From Amycolatopsis jiangsuensis (GTDB lineage: Bacteria > Actinomycetota > Actinomycetes > Mycobacteriales > Pseudonocardiaceae): DNA of 64,000 nucleotides. The stretch spans positions 4,118,501-4,182,500 of the forward strand of contig NZ_JACHMG010000001.1 in the NCBI RefSeq assembly GCF_014204865.1. Direction: 5' to 3'. The notes beneath the pieces were generated by a model. It had not been told where the DNA came from, did no database searches, and saw only the letters and a list, made by a program, of their open reading frames with translations. Of this stretch, positions 37,306 through 45,775 are shown piece by piece (the stretch's first letter is position 1; each line of letters opens with the position of its first letter). A program made the translations under genes and the position numbers.

Positions 37306-38937
37306 GTGCCGAACAGCCTGACCACGCACCTGCGTGCCGCCACCGAACGCTGGATCGCCGGCGACCCCGATCCCGCTTCCCGCGACGAACTGGCCACGGT
37401 CCTCGCCCGTGCCGCCGGACAGGAGCCCGGCGCGGCCGACGAACTCGCCGACCGGATGGCCGGGCCGCTGGAGTTCGGCACCGCCGGCCTGCGCGGTCCC
37501 GTGCGGGCCGGGCCGAACGGCATGAACGTCGCGGTGGTCACGCGGACCACCGCCGGGGTCGCGGCCTGGCTCACCGCGCACGGGCACGCCGGCGAAGTGG
37601 TCGTGCTCGGCCGCGACGCGCGGCACGGTTCGGAGGCGTTCGCCACCGCCGCGGCCGAAGTGCTTTCCGCTGCCGGTTTTGCGGTGAAAGTCCTTCCGCA
37701 GCCGTTGCCGACGCCGTTGCTCGCCTATTCCGTACTGCATTACCGAGCGGCGGCCGGTATCCAGATCACCGCTTCGCACAATCCGCCCGCGGACAACGGG
37801 TACAAGCTCTACGACGGGACCGGCGGGCAGATCGTGCCGCCGTCGGACGGCGAGATCGAGCAAGCCATCCAGGCCGTGCCCGCCGCGGTGGACGTGTCCC
37901 GCGCGGCCGGCGCCGAAGTCGCCGACCCGCGGGAGGCGTACCTCGACGCAGTGGCCGCGTTGCCCGGCGGCAGCGCCCGGGACCTGCGGATCGCCGCGAC
38001 TGCGTTGCACGGCGTCGGTGCCGAAACGCTGCGCGCGGCGCTGGCCCGAGCCGGTTTCACCGACGTGCACCTGGTCGCCGAGCAGGCGGAGCCGGACGCC
38101 GACTTCCCCACCGTGTCGTTCCCGAATCCGGAAGAGCCCGGCGCCACCGATCTGTTGCTGGCTCTGGCGTCCGAAGTGGACGCCGATCTGGCGGTGGCGC
38201 TGGACCCGGACGCGGACCGCTGCGCCCTCGGCGTGCGCGCGCCCGGTGGCGAGTGGCGGATGCTGCGGGGCGACGAGACCGGGGTGCTGCTCGGCTCGCA
38301 TCTGCTGTCCACCACGGACAATCCCGATCCGCTGGTGGCCACCACCATCGTCTCCGCCTCGTTGCTCGGCGAGCTGGCCAAGGAAAGCGGCGCGCGGTAC
38401 GCGGAAACGTTGACCGGGTTCAAATGGCTGGTCCGGGCAGGCGAAGGCCTGGTCTTCGCCTACGAGGAGGCACTGGGCCTGTGCGTGAACCCCGGTTTCG
38501 TCCGGGACAAGGACGGTATCGCGGCAGCGGTCGCCGCCGCCGGCCTCGCCGCCACACTCAAGGCCGAGGGCCGCACCGCCTCGGACGTCCTCGACGACAT
38601 CGCCCGCCGGCACGGCGTGTACCTCACCGACCAGGTCTCGTTGCGGGTCACCGACCTGGCGGTGCGGGGGCGGCTGATGACCAGGCTGCGCACCAGTCCC
38701 CCGGCCACGCTCGGCGGCGTCCCGGTGACGCTGGAGGATCTGCTCCCGGACGCCGACGTGCTGCGCCTGCACGGCGACGGGGTGCGCGTGGTAGTCCGGC
38801 CTTCCGGCACCGAGCCGAAGCTCAAGACGTACCTGCAGGTCGTCGCCCCGGTGACCGGCGAGCTGACGGCCGCACGCGACCAGGCCGCCACGCTGCTCAG
38901 CGCGATTCACGAGGACGTCACGGCGCTCCTGCGGTGA
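37306..38937 (+). CDS. pmmB: Phosphohexomutase (phosphomannomutase/phosphoglucomutase), 543 aa
   Basis: Alpha-D-phosphohexomutase: GTAGLRGPV near residue 51, active serine loop TASHNPPADNGYK near 151, metal loop DPDADRCALG near 300 and phosphate-binding RPSGTEPK near 502. It interconverts hexose 1- and 6-phosphates for cell wall sugars, and likely handles (deoxy)ribose phosphates from nucleosides. TAGGCT is 6 bases before the GTG, a leaderless pattern. The gene order deoD...pmmB matches Rv3307-Rv3308. Confidence 0.92.
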   Translation: MPNSLTTHLRAATERWIAGDPDPASRDELATVLARAAGQEPGAADELADRMAGPLEFGTAGLRGPVRAGPNGMNVAVVTRTTAGVAAWLTAHGHAGEVVVLGRDARHGSEAFATAAAEVLSAAGFAVKVLPQPLPTPLLAYSVLHYRAAAGIQITASHNPPADNGYKLYDGTGGQIVPPSDGEIEQAIQAVPAAVDVSRAAGAEVADPREAYLDAVAALPGGSARDLRIAATALHGVGAETLRAALARAGFTDVHLVAEQAEPDADFPTVSFPNPEEPGATDLLLALASEVDADLAVALDPDADRCALGVRAPGGEWRMLRGDETGVLLGSHLLSTTDNPDPLVATTIVSASLLGELAKESGARYAETLTGFKWLVRAGEGLVFAYEEALGLCVNPGFVRDKDGIAAAVAAAGLAATLKAEGRTASDVLDDIARRHGVYLTDQVSLRVTDLAVRGRLMTRLRTSPPATLGGVPVTLEDLLPDADVLRLHGDGVRVVVRPSGTEPKLKTYLQVVAPVTGELTAARDQAATLLSAIHEDVTALLR

Positions 38938-38976
38938 CGGATGCGCTGCCTCGCGGCCGATGGCAGGCTGCGGGGC

Positions 38977-39426
38977 ATGCCCACGTTGCTGATCGTGCAC
39001 CACACTCCGTCGCCGGCCATGCAGGCGATGTTCGAGGCCGCGCTGGCCGGGGCGAAGCATCCGGACCTCGAAGGGGTCGACGTCGTGCGGCGGCCTGCGC
39101 TGGGCGCCACCGCGGCCGACGTGCTGGCCGCGGACGGGTACCTGCTGGGCACTCCGGCGAACCTCGGCAGCATGAGTGGCGCGTTGAAGCACTTCTTCGA
39201 CACCGTCTACTACCCCTGTCTCGACGCGACCAGGGGCCGCCCGTTCGGCGCCTACGTGCACGGCAACAACGACACCGCGGGCACCGTCCGCCAGCTCGAT
39301 GCCATCACCACCGGACTGGGCTGGTCACGGGTAGCGGAGCCGGTTCTCCTGACCGGCGAACCGGACAAGGCCGCGCTGGAGGCTCTCACGGAATTGGGCG
39401 CAACGGTGGCCGCGACGCTCATGTGA
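38977..39426 (+). CDS. Flavodoxin-like NAD(P)H oxidoreductase, 149 aa
   Basis: A compact flavodoxin fold. The FMN-binding loops read HHTPSPAMQAMFEAA near residue 9, GTPANLGSMSGALKHFFD near 60 and the third loop AYVHGNNDTAG near 95. It belongs to the NADPH-dependent FMN reductase/flavodoxin family; partner and electron route are unknown. ATG at 38977 was chosen because the extension to 38941 lacks similarity. CAGGCT lies 7 bases upstream. It is 39 bases after pmmB. Confidence 0.82.
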   Translation: MPTLLIVHHTPSPAMQAMFEAALAGAKHPDLEGVDVVRRPALGATAADVLAADGYLLGTPANLGSMSGALKHFFDTVYYPCLDATRGRPFGAYVHGNNDTAGTVRQLDAITTGLGWSRVAEPVLLTGEPDKAALEALTELGATVAATLM

Positions 39427-39717
39427 GCATGCTCCGGCTCACATGAGCGCCCGCGTCAAGCGGAAACCCCCGCGACACACGGAAAAAGCCGCAGCGGTAC
39501 AGACAAGGGGGCCGGCAAGCCCGGACAGTAAAGGGGCCTGTCACCGGAAGCCCTGGGGGTCGACCTCCGGCAACAGGCCTGGCCAAGGGATCGCTACGAG
39601 GCGTTCGACCTTGACTTCCCCCAGCGTACTACAAACTGTCGATCATGACGAGCAGGAGTATCCGAAAAGCACGGGAGGACACCGGGTTTCGCCGGTGACC
39701 GGCCTTGCGCGTCGTCA
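39427..39717. other. Non-coding region with a possible structured RNA
   Basis: No frame is supportable. Between about 39500 and 39600 several nested stems can be drawn. The clearest is GGCCTGT (39537-39543) with ACAGGCC (39572-39578), enclosing CCGG/CCGG pairs and a 19-base inner loop; CCGGC/GCCCGG pairs lie upstream. It matches no riboswitch class I know. It precedes the TetR-led operon by about 170 bases. Confidence 0.3.
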
Positions 39718-39731
39718 ATACACTCGTGTAT
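39718..39731. promoter_or_regulatory. Palindromic operator upstream of the TetR-led operon
   Basis: ATACACTCGTGTAT is an exact 6+2+6 palindrome 36 bases before the TetR start. A looser relative, GTACAACGACGTAT, follows at 39735-39748. This is the expected place for autoregulation by the downstream TetR protein. Confidence 0.6.
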
Positions 39732-39766
39732 CCAGTACAACGACGTATCGAGCTGGGAGTCGCCCC

Positions 39767-40390
39767 ATGCCGGCACCGGCCGCCCGCGTCCCGCGCCGAC
39801 GCGCGGAGACCCGCCGCCGTCTGCTCGACGCCGCGCTCGCGGTGTTCGCGGAGGAGGGCTTCGGACGGTCCACAGTGGAGCAGGTGTGCGAGCGGGCGGG
39901 GTACACGCGAGGTGCTTTCTACTCCAACTTCGCTTCGCTCGACGAGCTGTTCCTCGCCATGTGGGAACGCCGTTCGGCCGAGCTGCTCGACGGGCTGCGC
40001 GACGCGTTCGAGCAGGCCGGGGCCACGGACGTGCACGACGTCGGCGACGTGGTGCGGCAGCTGCTGCCCGCGATCCCGGTGGACGACGTCTGGTACCGGG
40101 TGAGCGCCGAGTTCACCACGCACGCCCTGCGAAACCCGGCGTTGCGGCAGCTGATGACCGCCCGTGAGACCGCGATCGCCGAGACGCTGATGCCGTTTCT
40201 CGAGGACCTGCTCACCCGCGTCGGCCGGGTGGTTCCCGATCCGAACGCGCTCGGCCAGGCACTCATCGCCGTCCACGACGGCACCACCGTGCAATGCCTG
40301 ATGGCGCCCGACGACCCCGGCGTGTGGCAGCGCCGGACCGACCTCGCCGTGCGGGTGGTCACGGCCTACAGCGAAGGAGCCCCGCGATGA
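39767..40390 (+). CDS. TetR-family regulator of the flavoprotein operon, 207 aa
   Basis: The HTH lies at residues about 15-60 (RLLDAALAVFAEEGFG, then YTRGAFYSNFASLDELF), and the C-terminal ligand domain resembles the BetI/TetR_C_6 group. ATG at 39767 follows GGGAG. The stop overlaps the next ATG by 4 bases, so regulator and flavoprotein are made together. An ATACAC/GTGTAT palindrome upstream suggests autorepression. Confidence 0.85.
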   Translation: MPAPAARVPRRRAETRRRLLDAALAVFAEEGFGRSTVEQVCERAGYTRGAFYSNFASLDELFLAMWERRSAELLDGLRDAFEQAGATDVHDVGDVVRQLLPAIPVDDVWYRVSAEFTTHALRNPALRQLMTARETAIAETLMPFLEDLLTRVGRVVPDPNALGQALIAVHDGTTVQCLMAPDDPGVWQRRTDLAVRVVTAYSEGAPR

Positions 40391-42045
40391 CGTTCGAACC
40401 CGACGCGATCGTGGTCGGCGCGGGCCTTGCCGGGCTCGTCGCCACGCACGAACTGGTCCGGGCCGGCCGCCGGGTTCTGGTGCTGGACCAGGAGAACCGG
40501 GCGAACCTCGGCGGGCAGGCGTTCTGGTCGCTCGGTGGGCTGCTGTTCGTGGACAGCCCGGAGCAGCGGCGGCTGGGCATCCGGGACTCCTACGAGCTCG
40601 CCCTGCGCGACTGGCTCGATTCTGCGGGCTTCGACCGCGAGGACGAGGACTTCTGGGCACGACGGTGGGCGGCGGCCTACGTGCGGTTCGCGGCCACCGA
40701 GAAGCGCCAGTACCTGCGTGACCTCGGCCTGCGCGTGACGCCGCTGGTCGGCTGGGCCGAACGCGGGGGTGGCGTCGCCGGCGGGCACGGCAATTCGGTG
40801 CCCCGTTTCCACCTCACCTGGGGCACCGGTCCCGAGGTGGTGCGGGTGTTCGCCGAACCGGTGCTCGATGGGGAACGCCGGGGCCTCGTGCGGTTCGCCT
40901 TCCGGCATCAGGTCGACGAACTGGTGGTCGAGGACGGCGTGACGACTGGCGTCCGCGGCACCGTGCTGGAAGCCGGCGACGAGCCGCGCGGCGTGCGGTC
41001 GTCGCGGAAGCGGGCGGGCGAGTTCGAGTTCCACGCGAGGTCCGTGCTGGTCTCCTCGGGTGGGATCGGCCACAACCACGAGCTGGTGCGGCGCAACTGG
41101 CCGGTCGAGCGGCTGGGCCCGGTGCCGGCGACGATGATTCCCGGCGTACCGGCCCATGTGGACGGACGGATGATCGGCATCAGTGAGACCGCGGGCGCGC
41201 GCGTGGTCAACCGCGATCGGATGTGGCACTACACCGAGGGAATCCACAACTGGGACCCGATCTGGCCGGACCACGCGATCCGGATCATTCCCGGCCCGTC
41301 CTCGCTGTGGTTCGACGCCACCGGCGCTCGGCTGCCCGCGCCGAACTTCCCGGGATTCGACACGAACCGCACGCTGAAGGCGATCCTCGCGAGCGGCTAC
41401 GACTATTCGTGGTTCGTGCTCACCCAGACCATCCTGGAGAAGGAGTTCATGCTGTCCGGGTCGGAGCAGAATCCCGATCTCACCGGGAAAAGCCTGCGCC
41501 GCACGCTCGCGAGCCGGGCGGCGTCCGGTGCGCCCGGGCCGGTCGACGCCTTCACCCGGCACGGAGTGGATTTCGTGGTGGCCGGCACTGTTCCCGAACT
41601 GGTCGAAGGGATGAACAAGATCGCCCGTGGTCCGGCGCTGGACCCGGCGGACCTGCAGCGGCAGGTCGTGGCGCGCGATCTCGAAGTGGGCAACGCGTAT
41701 TCGAAGGACCTGCAGCTGATGGCCATCGCGAACGCGCGCCGGTTCGTCGGCGACCGCGTCGCGCGCGTCGCGAAACCGCACCGGATCCTCGATCCGGCAC
41801 ATGGTCCGCTCATCGCGGTACGGCTGAACGTCCTGACCCGCAAGACACTCGGCGGCATCCAGACCGATCTGGACTCCCGGGTCCTGCGCCCGGACGGCGA
41901 ACCGCTGCCCGGCCTGTACGCCGCCGGTGAGGTGGCCGGCTTCGGTGGCGGGGGTGTGCACGGCTACAACGCGCTGGAAGGGACCTTCCTCGGCGGCTGC
42001 ATCTTCTCCGGCCGCGCCGCCGGCCGCGCGATGGCGAAACGGTGA
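40387..42045 (+). CDS. FAD-binding dehydrogenase (KSTD/fumarate reductase-like flavoprotein), 552 aa
   Basis: The FAD site DAIVVGAGLAGLVATHEL near residue 6 is followed by NLGGQAFWSLGGL. The C-terminal AAGEVAGFGGGGVHGYNALE is the second FAD signature of the succinate dehydrogenase/3-ketosteroid dehydrogenase superfamily. The closest known group by pattern is COG3573-type FAD-binding dehydrogenases of unknown substrate. It lies between a TetR gene and an alpha/beta hydrolase, each with a 4-base overlap. The trio looks like an inducible catabolic unit for a hydrophobic or ester substrate; that is inference. Confidence 0.85.
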   Translation: MTFEPDAIVVGAGLAGLVATHELVRAGRRVLVLDQENRANLGGQAFWSLGGLLFVDSPEQRRLGIRDSYELALRDWLDSAGFDREDEDFWARRWAAAYVRFAATEKRQYLRDLGLRVTPLVGWAERGGGVAGGHGNSVPRFHLTWGTGPEVVRVFAEPVLDGERRGLVRFAFRHQVDELVVEDGVTTGVRGTVLEAGDEPRGVRSSRKRAGEFEFHARSVLVSSGGIGHNHELVRRNWPVERLGPVPATMIPGVPAHVDGRMIGISETAGARVVNRDRMWHYTEGIHNWDPIWPDHAIRIIPGPSSLWFDATGARLPAPNFPGFDTNRTLKAILASGYDYSWFVLTQTILEKEFMLSGSEQNPDLTGKSLRRTLASRAASGAPGPVDAFTRHGVDFVVAGTVPELVEGMNKIARGPALDPADLQRQVVARDLEVGNAYSKDLQLMAIANARRFVGDRVARVAKPHRILDPAHGPLIAVRLNVLTRKTLGGIQTDLDSRVLRPDGEPLPGLYAAGEVAGFGGGGVHGYNALEGTFLGGCIFSGRAAGRAMAKR

Positions 42046-42791
42046 ACGTCCTCGTCGAAGGCCCCGGGGACGCGCCGGTTCTGCTACTGGTACACGGTTT
42101 CGGCGGTTCGTTGCGCTCCTTCGATCCGGTCGCCCGGCTGCTGTCCGACCGGTTCCGGATCGTCCGGGCGGATCTGCGCGGGCACGGCCGGACCGGTGGC
42201 CACAGTGGACTCGACGCGCGCTCGCAGGCACGCACGCTGGCCGACTCCATCGGCGATCTCTCCGGCGTGACCGCGGTGGGTCACTCGTTCGGCGCGGACG
42301 TGGTGCTGGAGCTGGCAGCGCAGACAGACGCCGTCTCGCGAACTGTCCTCATCGGACAGGCGCCGGACTACCGGCACGCCACTTTCCCGCCCGGACACGG
42401 GCTTCTCGCCGCGCCGGGGGTGAGCCCGGTGCTGCGGTCGCTGGCCGGCGCACCGGTGACCACCTGGGCGTTGCGCCGCACCGCGTGGCATCGGCTGCGC
42501 ACGGATTTCGCGGCCACCAGCCCCGCGATGGCCCGCGTCGTGCTCACCGAACGGCGGAAGCTGCTCGCCGAGCGTCCGCTCGACGAGCAGCTGCGCGACC
42601 TCGGCCTGCCCACCTTGGTGATCCTGGGCAGCCGGGACCGGCTCTACGATTCCGCCGCCACCGCCACTCGCTACGCCGCGGCGGGCGCGCGAGTGCACGT
42701 GCTTCCCGGGGCCGGGCACTCGCCGTTCGCGAGTCACCCGGCCCGGGTGGCCGGACTGCTGGCGGAGTGGGCCGCCGTCAGGACGGAGTGA
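42042..42791 (+). CDS. Alpha/beta-hydrolase, 249 aa
   Basis: A classical alpha/beta-hydrolase: oxyanion segment LLVHGFGGSLRSFD, nucleophile elbow GHSFGAD (Ser near residue 84), acid in LGSRDRLYD and catalytic His in GAGHSPFASH. GTG at 42042 overlaps the flavoprotein stop. Its 3' end overlaps the convergent hisS gene by 14 bases. It probably hydrolyses an ester or C-C bond produced by, or delivered to, the flavoprotein. Confidence 0.87.
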   Translation: MNVLVEGPGDAPVLLLVHGFGGSLRSFDPVARLLSDRFRIVRADLRGHGRTGGHSGLDARSQARTLADSIGDLSGVTAVGHSFGADVVLELAAQTDAVSRTVLIGQAPDYRHATFPPGHGLLAAPGVSPVLRSLAGAPVTTWALRRTAWHRLRTDFAATSPAMARVVLTERRKLLAERPLDEQLRDLGLPTLVILGSRDRLYDSAATATRYAAAGARVHVLPGAGHSPFASHPARVAGLLAEWAAVRTE

Positions 42792-44073
42792 CCAGGCCCG
42801 CCACCTCGGCCGGGACGTCCGCGAGCGAAACCTGCCGCTGTTCCCGCGTCGCCAGGCTGCGGATGGTCACCGCGCCCGCCGCCCAGTCCTCCTCGCCGAC
42901 GATGACCACCGCGACCGCGCCCGCCTTGTCCGCGCGCGTCAGCTCCTTCCCGAGCTTGCGTGGTTCGAGCGGCGTCGACGTGCGCAGACCCGCCTTCCGC
43001 AGCGACGCGGCGACCTGGCGGGCCGGATCGGCGAGCTCCTCGTCCACCGGGATGACCATCACGTCGACCTCGCTGCGTGGCTGCGGGGCGAGGTCGTGCG
43101 TTTCGAGGAAGTCCATCAGCGTGACGTCTCCCATGCCGAACCCGATGCCGGGAATCCGCTCCTTGGTGAACAGCGAGGCGAGGTCGCTGTAGCGGCCGCC
43201 GCCGAACAGCGCGCGGCGGTTCTTCGGCGAGGTGTCGAAGACCTCGAACACGGTGGACGTGTAGTACGCCAGCCCGCGCACGATGAGCGGCTCGTAGCGG
43301 ACGAGGCTCGCGGCACTGCTGGAGAGCACCTTCACCAGGTTCGACTCCGCCTTGACCTCCGCGGGCAGCTCGTCCAGCAGCGCCGCGCCGGCACCGAGCG
43401 TCTCGGACAGCTTCTCGAACTCCTTGTCCGACAAGCCGATCTCCCCCGCCGCGGCGCCGCGTTCGTCGGCAGGCGTCTTCTCCCACCGATCGACCAGCGC
43501 GAAGACCTGCGGCAGCAGCTCCGCGGAAATGCCGGCCACATCGGTCAGCGCAGACGACAGCAGGTTCCGGTCGTTGACCCGGATCGCGAAGTCCTCCGGC
43601 GAGGCGCCGAGCGCACCCATCAGATCGTGGACGAGTTCGAACATCTCGATCTCGCAGTTCGCGCTCTCCGAACCGAAGATGTCGGCGTTGATCTGCCAGT
43701 GCTCGCGCACCCGGCCCCGCTGGGGACGCTCGTAGCGGTGGCAGTTGGGGTGGCTGTACCAGCGCACCGGGAACGACAGGGATTTCGCGTGCCCGGCGAT
43801 CATCCGGGCCACCGACGGCGTCATCTCCGGGCGCAGCGCCAGCCGTTCGCCGCCCCGCGTGGTGAGCGTGTAGAGCTGCTGGTCGGCGATCTCCTGCCCG
43901 GACTTGCGCTCGTAGATCTCGGCCGGTTCGAGCACCGGACCGTCGTAACGGAGAAAGCCGTAGCGCTCGAGCACGTCGTAGAGATGGCCGAACACCTGCG
44001 TGCGGACGGACATCTCGGCGGGGAGGAAGTCTCGGGTCCCCTTGACAGGCGCGGTCGACAGGTATTCAGGCAC
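42778..44073 (-). CDS. hisS: Histidyl-tRNA synthetase of an atypical type, 431 aa
   Basis: A class II synthetase. Motif 1 region GTRDFLPAEM; motif 2 YERPQRGRVREHWQIN near residues 114-129; histidine loop VRGLAYYTSTVFE near 265-277 and motif 3 region GGGRYSDLASL. The usual GLDYYTG is GLAYYTS here, and GGGRYDGL is GGGRYSDL, so two conserved pocket positions differ. RPEMTP is kept, so it is not clearly a HisZ paralogue. The C-terminal anticodon domain (DVMVIPVDEELA) is present. It may be a second copy beside a standard synthetase elsewhere. Confidence 0.85.
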   Translation of the reverse strand: MPEYLSTAPVKGTRDFLPAEMSVRTQVFGHLYDVLERYGFLRYDGPVLEPAEIYERKSGQEIADQQLYTLTTRGGERLALRPEMTPSVARMIAGHAKSLSFPVRWYSHPNCHRYERPQRGRVREHWQINADIFGSESANCEIEMFELVHDLMGALGASPEDFAIRVNDRNLLSSALTDVAGISAELLPQVFALVDRWEKTPADERGAAAGEIGLSDKEFEKLSETLGAGAALLDELPAEVKAESNLVKVLSSSAASLVRYEPLIVRGLAYYTSTVFEVFDTSPKNRRALFGGGRYSDLASLFTKERIPGIGFGMGDVTLMDFLETHDLAPQPRSEVDVMVIPVDEELADPARQVAASLRKAGLRTSTPLEPRKLGKELTRADKAGAVAVVIVGEEDWAAGAVTIRSLATREQRQVSLADVPAEVAGLVTPS

Positions 44074-44109
44074 GTCATCAAGCTTAACGACCCGGCAGGC
44101 GCCGGTGCG

Positions 44110-44493
44110 TCAGGGGAACGCCACGCCGTAGGCGGTGATCAGCGTCGCCGCCCCCAGCAGCACCGCGCCACCGGTGGTGACGCCCATGCCGAGCCGGGTC
44201 CGCAGCATCGCCAGGAAGAACCCACCGGACTGCGCGAGCACCCCGAACAGCAGCAGGAAGCACACCAGCCACCGCGCGCCGTTGGACAGATTCGTGCGTT
44301 CGAGAATCTGCAACGCGACGAGCACCAGCACGATCAGCACGCCCGCGTGCGCGTGCCCGGCACGGAAGAAGCCGCGCTGCTGGTCGGTGAGCTGGTTCCG
44401 GCGCTGCACGCCGCGCAACGCGTACCCGCCGTACATCACGGTGGGCAGCGAAACGAGCGCGATGACGGTGAACAACTGCTCTGGTCCGTACAT
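44110..44493 (-). CDS. Small four-helix membrane protein, 127 aa
   Basis: Four hydrophobic segments span nearly the whole chain (FTVIALVSLPTVMYGGYAL, AGVLIVLVLVALQIL, WLVCFLLLFGVLAQSGGF, GGAVLLGAATLITAYGV). A conserved-looking FRAGHAHAGV between the first two places histidines near the membrane. I do not recognise the family. ATG at 44493 has GGAGG upstream. A 28-base palindrome 33 bases upstream implies control by a TetR-type repressor encoded elsewhere. Confidence 0.7.
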   Translation of the reverse strand: MYGPEQLFTVIALVSLPTVMYGGYALRGVQRRNQLTDQQRGFFRAGHAHAGVLIVLVLVALQILERTNLSNGARWLVCFLLLFGVLAQSGGFFLAMLRTRLGMGVTTGGAVLLGAATLITAYGVAFP

Positions 44494-44525
44494 GGATCTC
44501 CTCCTCGCGGATCAACGCCACCTAA

Positions 44526-44553
44526 GGTAACAGTGTTTTAAAACGCTGTCACC
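44526..44553. promoter_or_regulatory. Long palindromic operator before the four-helix membrane protein
   Basis: A 28-base dyad with half-site GGTRACAGYGTTTT; 12 of 14 positions match between arms, and the centre is TTTTAAAA. It is AT-rich against the background and lies 33 bases from the downstream start, between it and the kinase stop. Size and symmetry fit a TetR-family operator, but no TetR gene is adjacent. Confidence 0.65.
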
Positions 44554-44593
44554 AAACTTTGCACTCAAGGTCCGAGAAGCGGTCCCTGCGCGG

Positions 44594-45775
44594 TCAGACC
44601 CGGGCGAACCGCAAGGTGAAGGTGGCCCCCGCACCGGGGCTGCCGGTGGCCGCGATGGTGCCCCCGTGGCCGGTCACGACCTCCTGCACCAACGCCAGCC
44701 CCAGGCCGAAACGGCGGCCTTCGCCGTTCGAGCCGTGCGCGAAGCGTTCGAAGAGCCGGTCCGCGTGCTGCTGGGGGAAACCCGCGCCGGTGTCGCGGAC
44801 GCGGAGCTCGACGTGCCGCGGGTCCGGGTTCGCCAGGCTCACCTCGATCGAACCGCCCGGCGGGGTGTGCCCGAGCGCGTTGTCCAGCAGCGCCGACAAC
44901 ACGCGCCGCAACGCCGTCGGCACGCCGGAGACGACGTCCTCCAGCCCGGGCGAGCGGCGCAGCCGCAACTCCACCCTGCGGTCGCTCGCGCGCACCGATT
45001 CCGCCGCCACGGCCTGTTCGGCCAAGGTCGCCAACTGCACCGGCACCAGCCGCGGCCGCTCCTTGCCGGCCTGTGCGGACAGCAGCAGATCGTCCACCAC
45101 CTCACCCATTTCGCGCGTGCCGGCTACCAGGGCGTCGAGATCATCCTGAACCGCGCGGCCGCGGTGGGCCAGCAGCTGAGTACGCGTGTGCAGCCGGGTC
45201 AGCGGCGCACGCAGCTCGTGCGAAGCGTCGGCGACGAAGGTGCGCTGCCGCCGCAGCGCCTCGCCGAGCGGGCGGATCGCCCGCTGCGCCAGCAGGTATC
45301 CGCTGACCACCGCGACCACCAGCACGACCAGCTCCGCCGCCCCGAGCCCGAGCAGCAGCTGGTGCCGGTCGGCGATCAGATAGCCCTGCTCGAAGAAGGC
45401 CTGCCAGACCTGACCGTCCCGGTTGACGGTGCGGATCGTGTAGACGGTGTCACCCATGGCGCGTTCTTCGGTGACCACGTCGCCGGCGTGCGGGACCGAC
45501 GGGGCCGGCGGCAGCGTGAACGGCAGTGGCCCGGCCGGCGCGTGTCCCTGCGGGGTGACCAGCCACACGCAACCGGGCGGCGTCTTCGCCGGCCCCTGGC
45601 CGATCGTGTACTCCAGCTGGCGATCGACCTCGGCGACCTGCCCGCGCACCAGGATCCAGTACGCGATACCGCCCGCGACGAGCACCACGAACGTGATCGC
45701 CACGGCGATCTGGCCCGCGATGGTCCGCCGCGCCCGCCGCAGCGCCCGCGTCTCCGCATCGACGACCGTGGTCAT
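44594..45775 (-). CDS. Sensor histidine kinase, OmpR partner type, 393 aa
   Basis: Two membrane helices (about 20-42 and 156-176) bracket an outside domain of about 110 residues. A HAMP-like linker leads to HisKA with the phospho-His in ASHELRAPL. The ATPase domain has LLDNALGHTPPGG, DTGAGF and FGLGLALVQE. ATG at 45775 overlaps the regulator's stop by 4 bases. The signal is unknown. It follows the oxidoreductase/antiporter operon on the same strand and may be read through from it. Confidence 0.92.
   Translation of the reverse strand: MTTVVDAETRALRRARRTIAGQIAVAITFVVLVAGGIAYWILVRGQVAEVDRQLEYTIGQGPAKTPPGCVWLVTPQGHAPAGPLPFTLPPAPSVPHAGDVVTEERAMGDTVYTIRTVNRDGQVWQAFFEQGYLIADRHQLLLGLGAAELVVLVVAVVSGYLLAQRAIRPLGEALRRQRTFVADASHELRAPLTRLHTRTQLLAHRGRAVQDDLDALVAGTREMGEVVDDLLLSAQAGKERPRLVPVQLATLAEQAVAAESVRASDRRVELRLRRSPGLEDVVSGVPTALRRVLSALLDNALGHTPPGGSIEVSLANPDPRHVELRVRDTGAGFPQQHADRLFERFAHGSNGEGRRFGLGLALVQEVVTGHGGTIAATGSPGAGATFTLRFARV

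Noticed and set aside
39500..39600. A cobalamin, SAM or TPP riboswitch
   Set aside because: None of the conserved boxes of these classes is present, and the downstream operon has no matching metabolism.
40366..42231. A 621-codon open frame on the minus strand
   Set aside because: Antisense to the flavoprotein gene, whose FAD motifs are intact; no motif on the minus strand.
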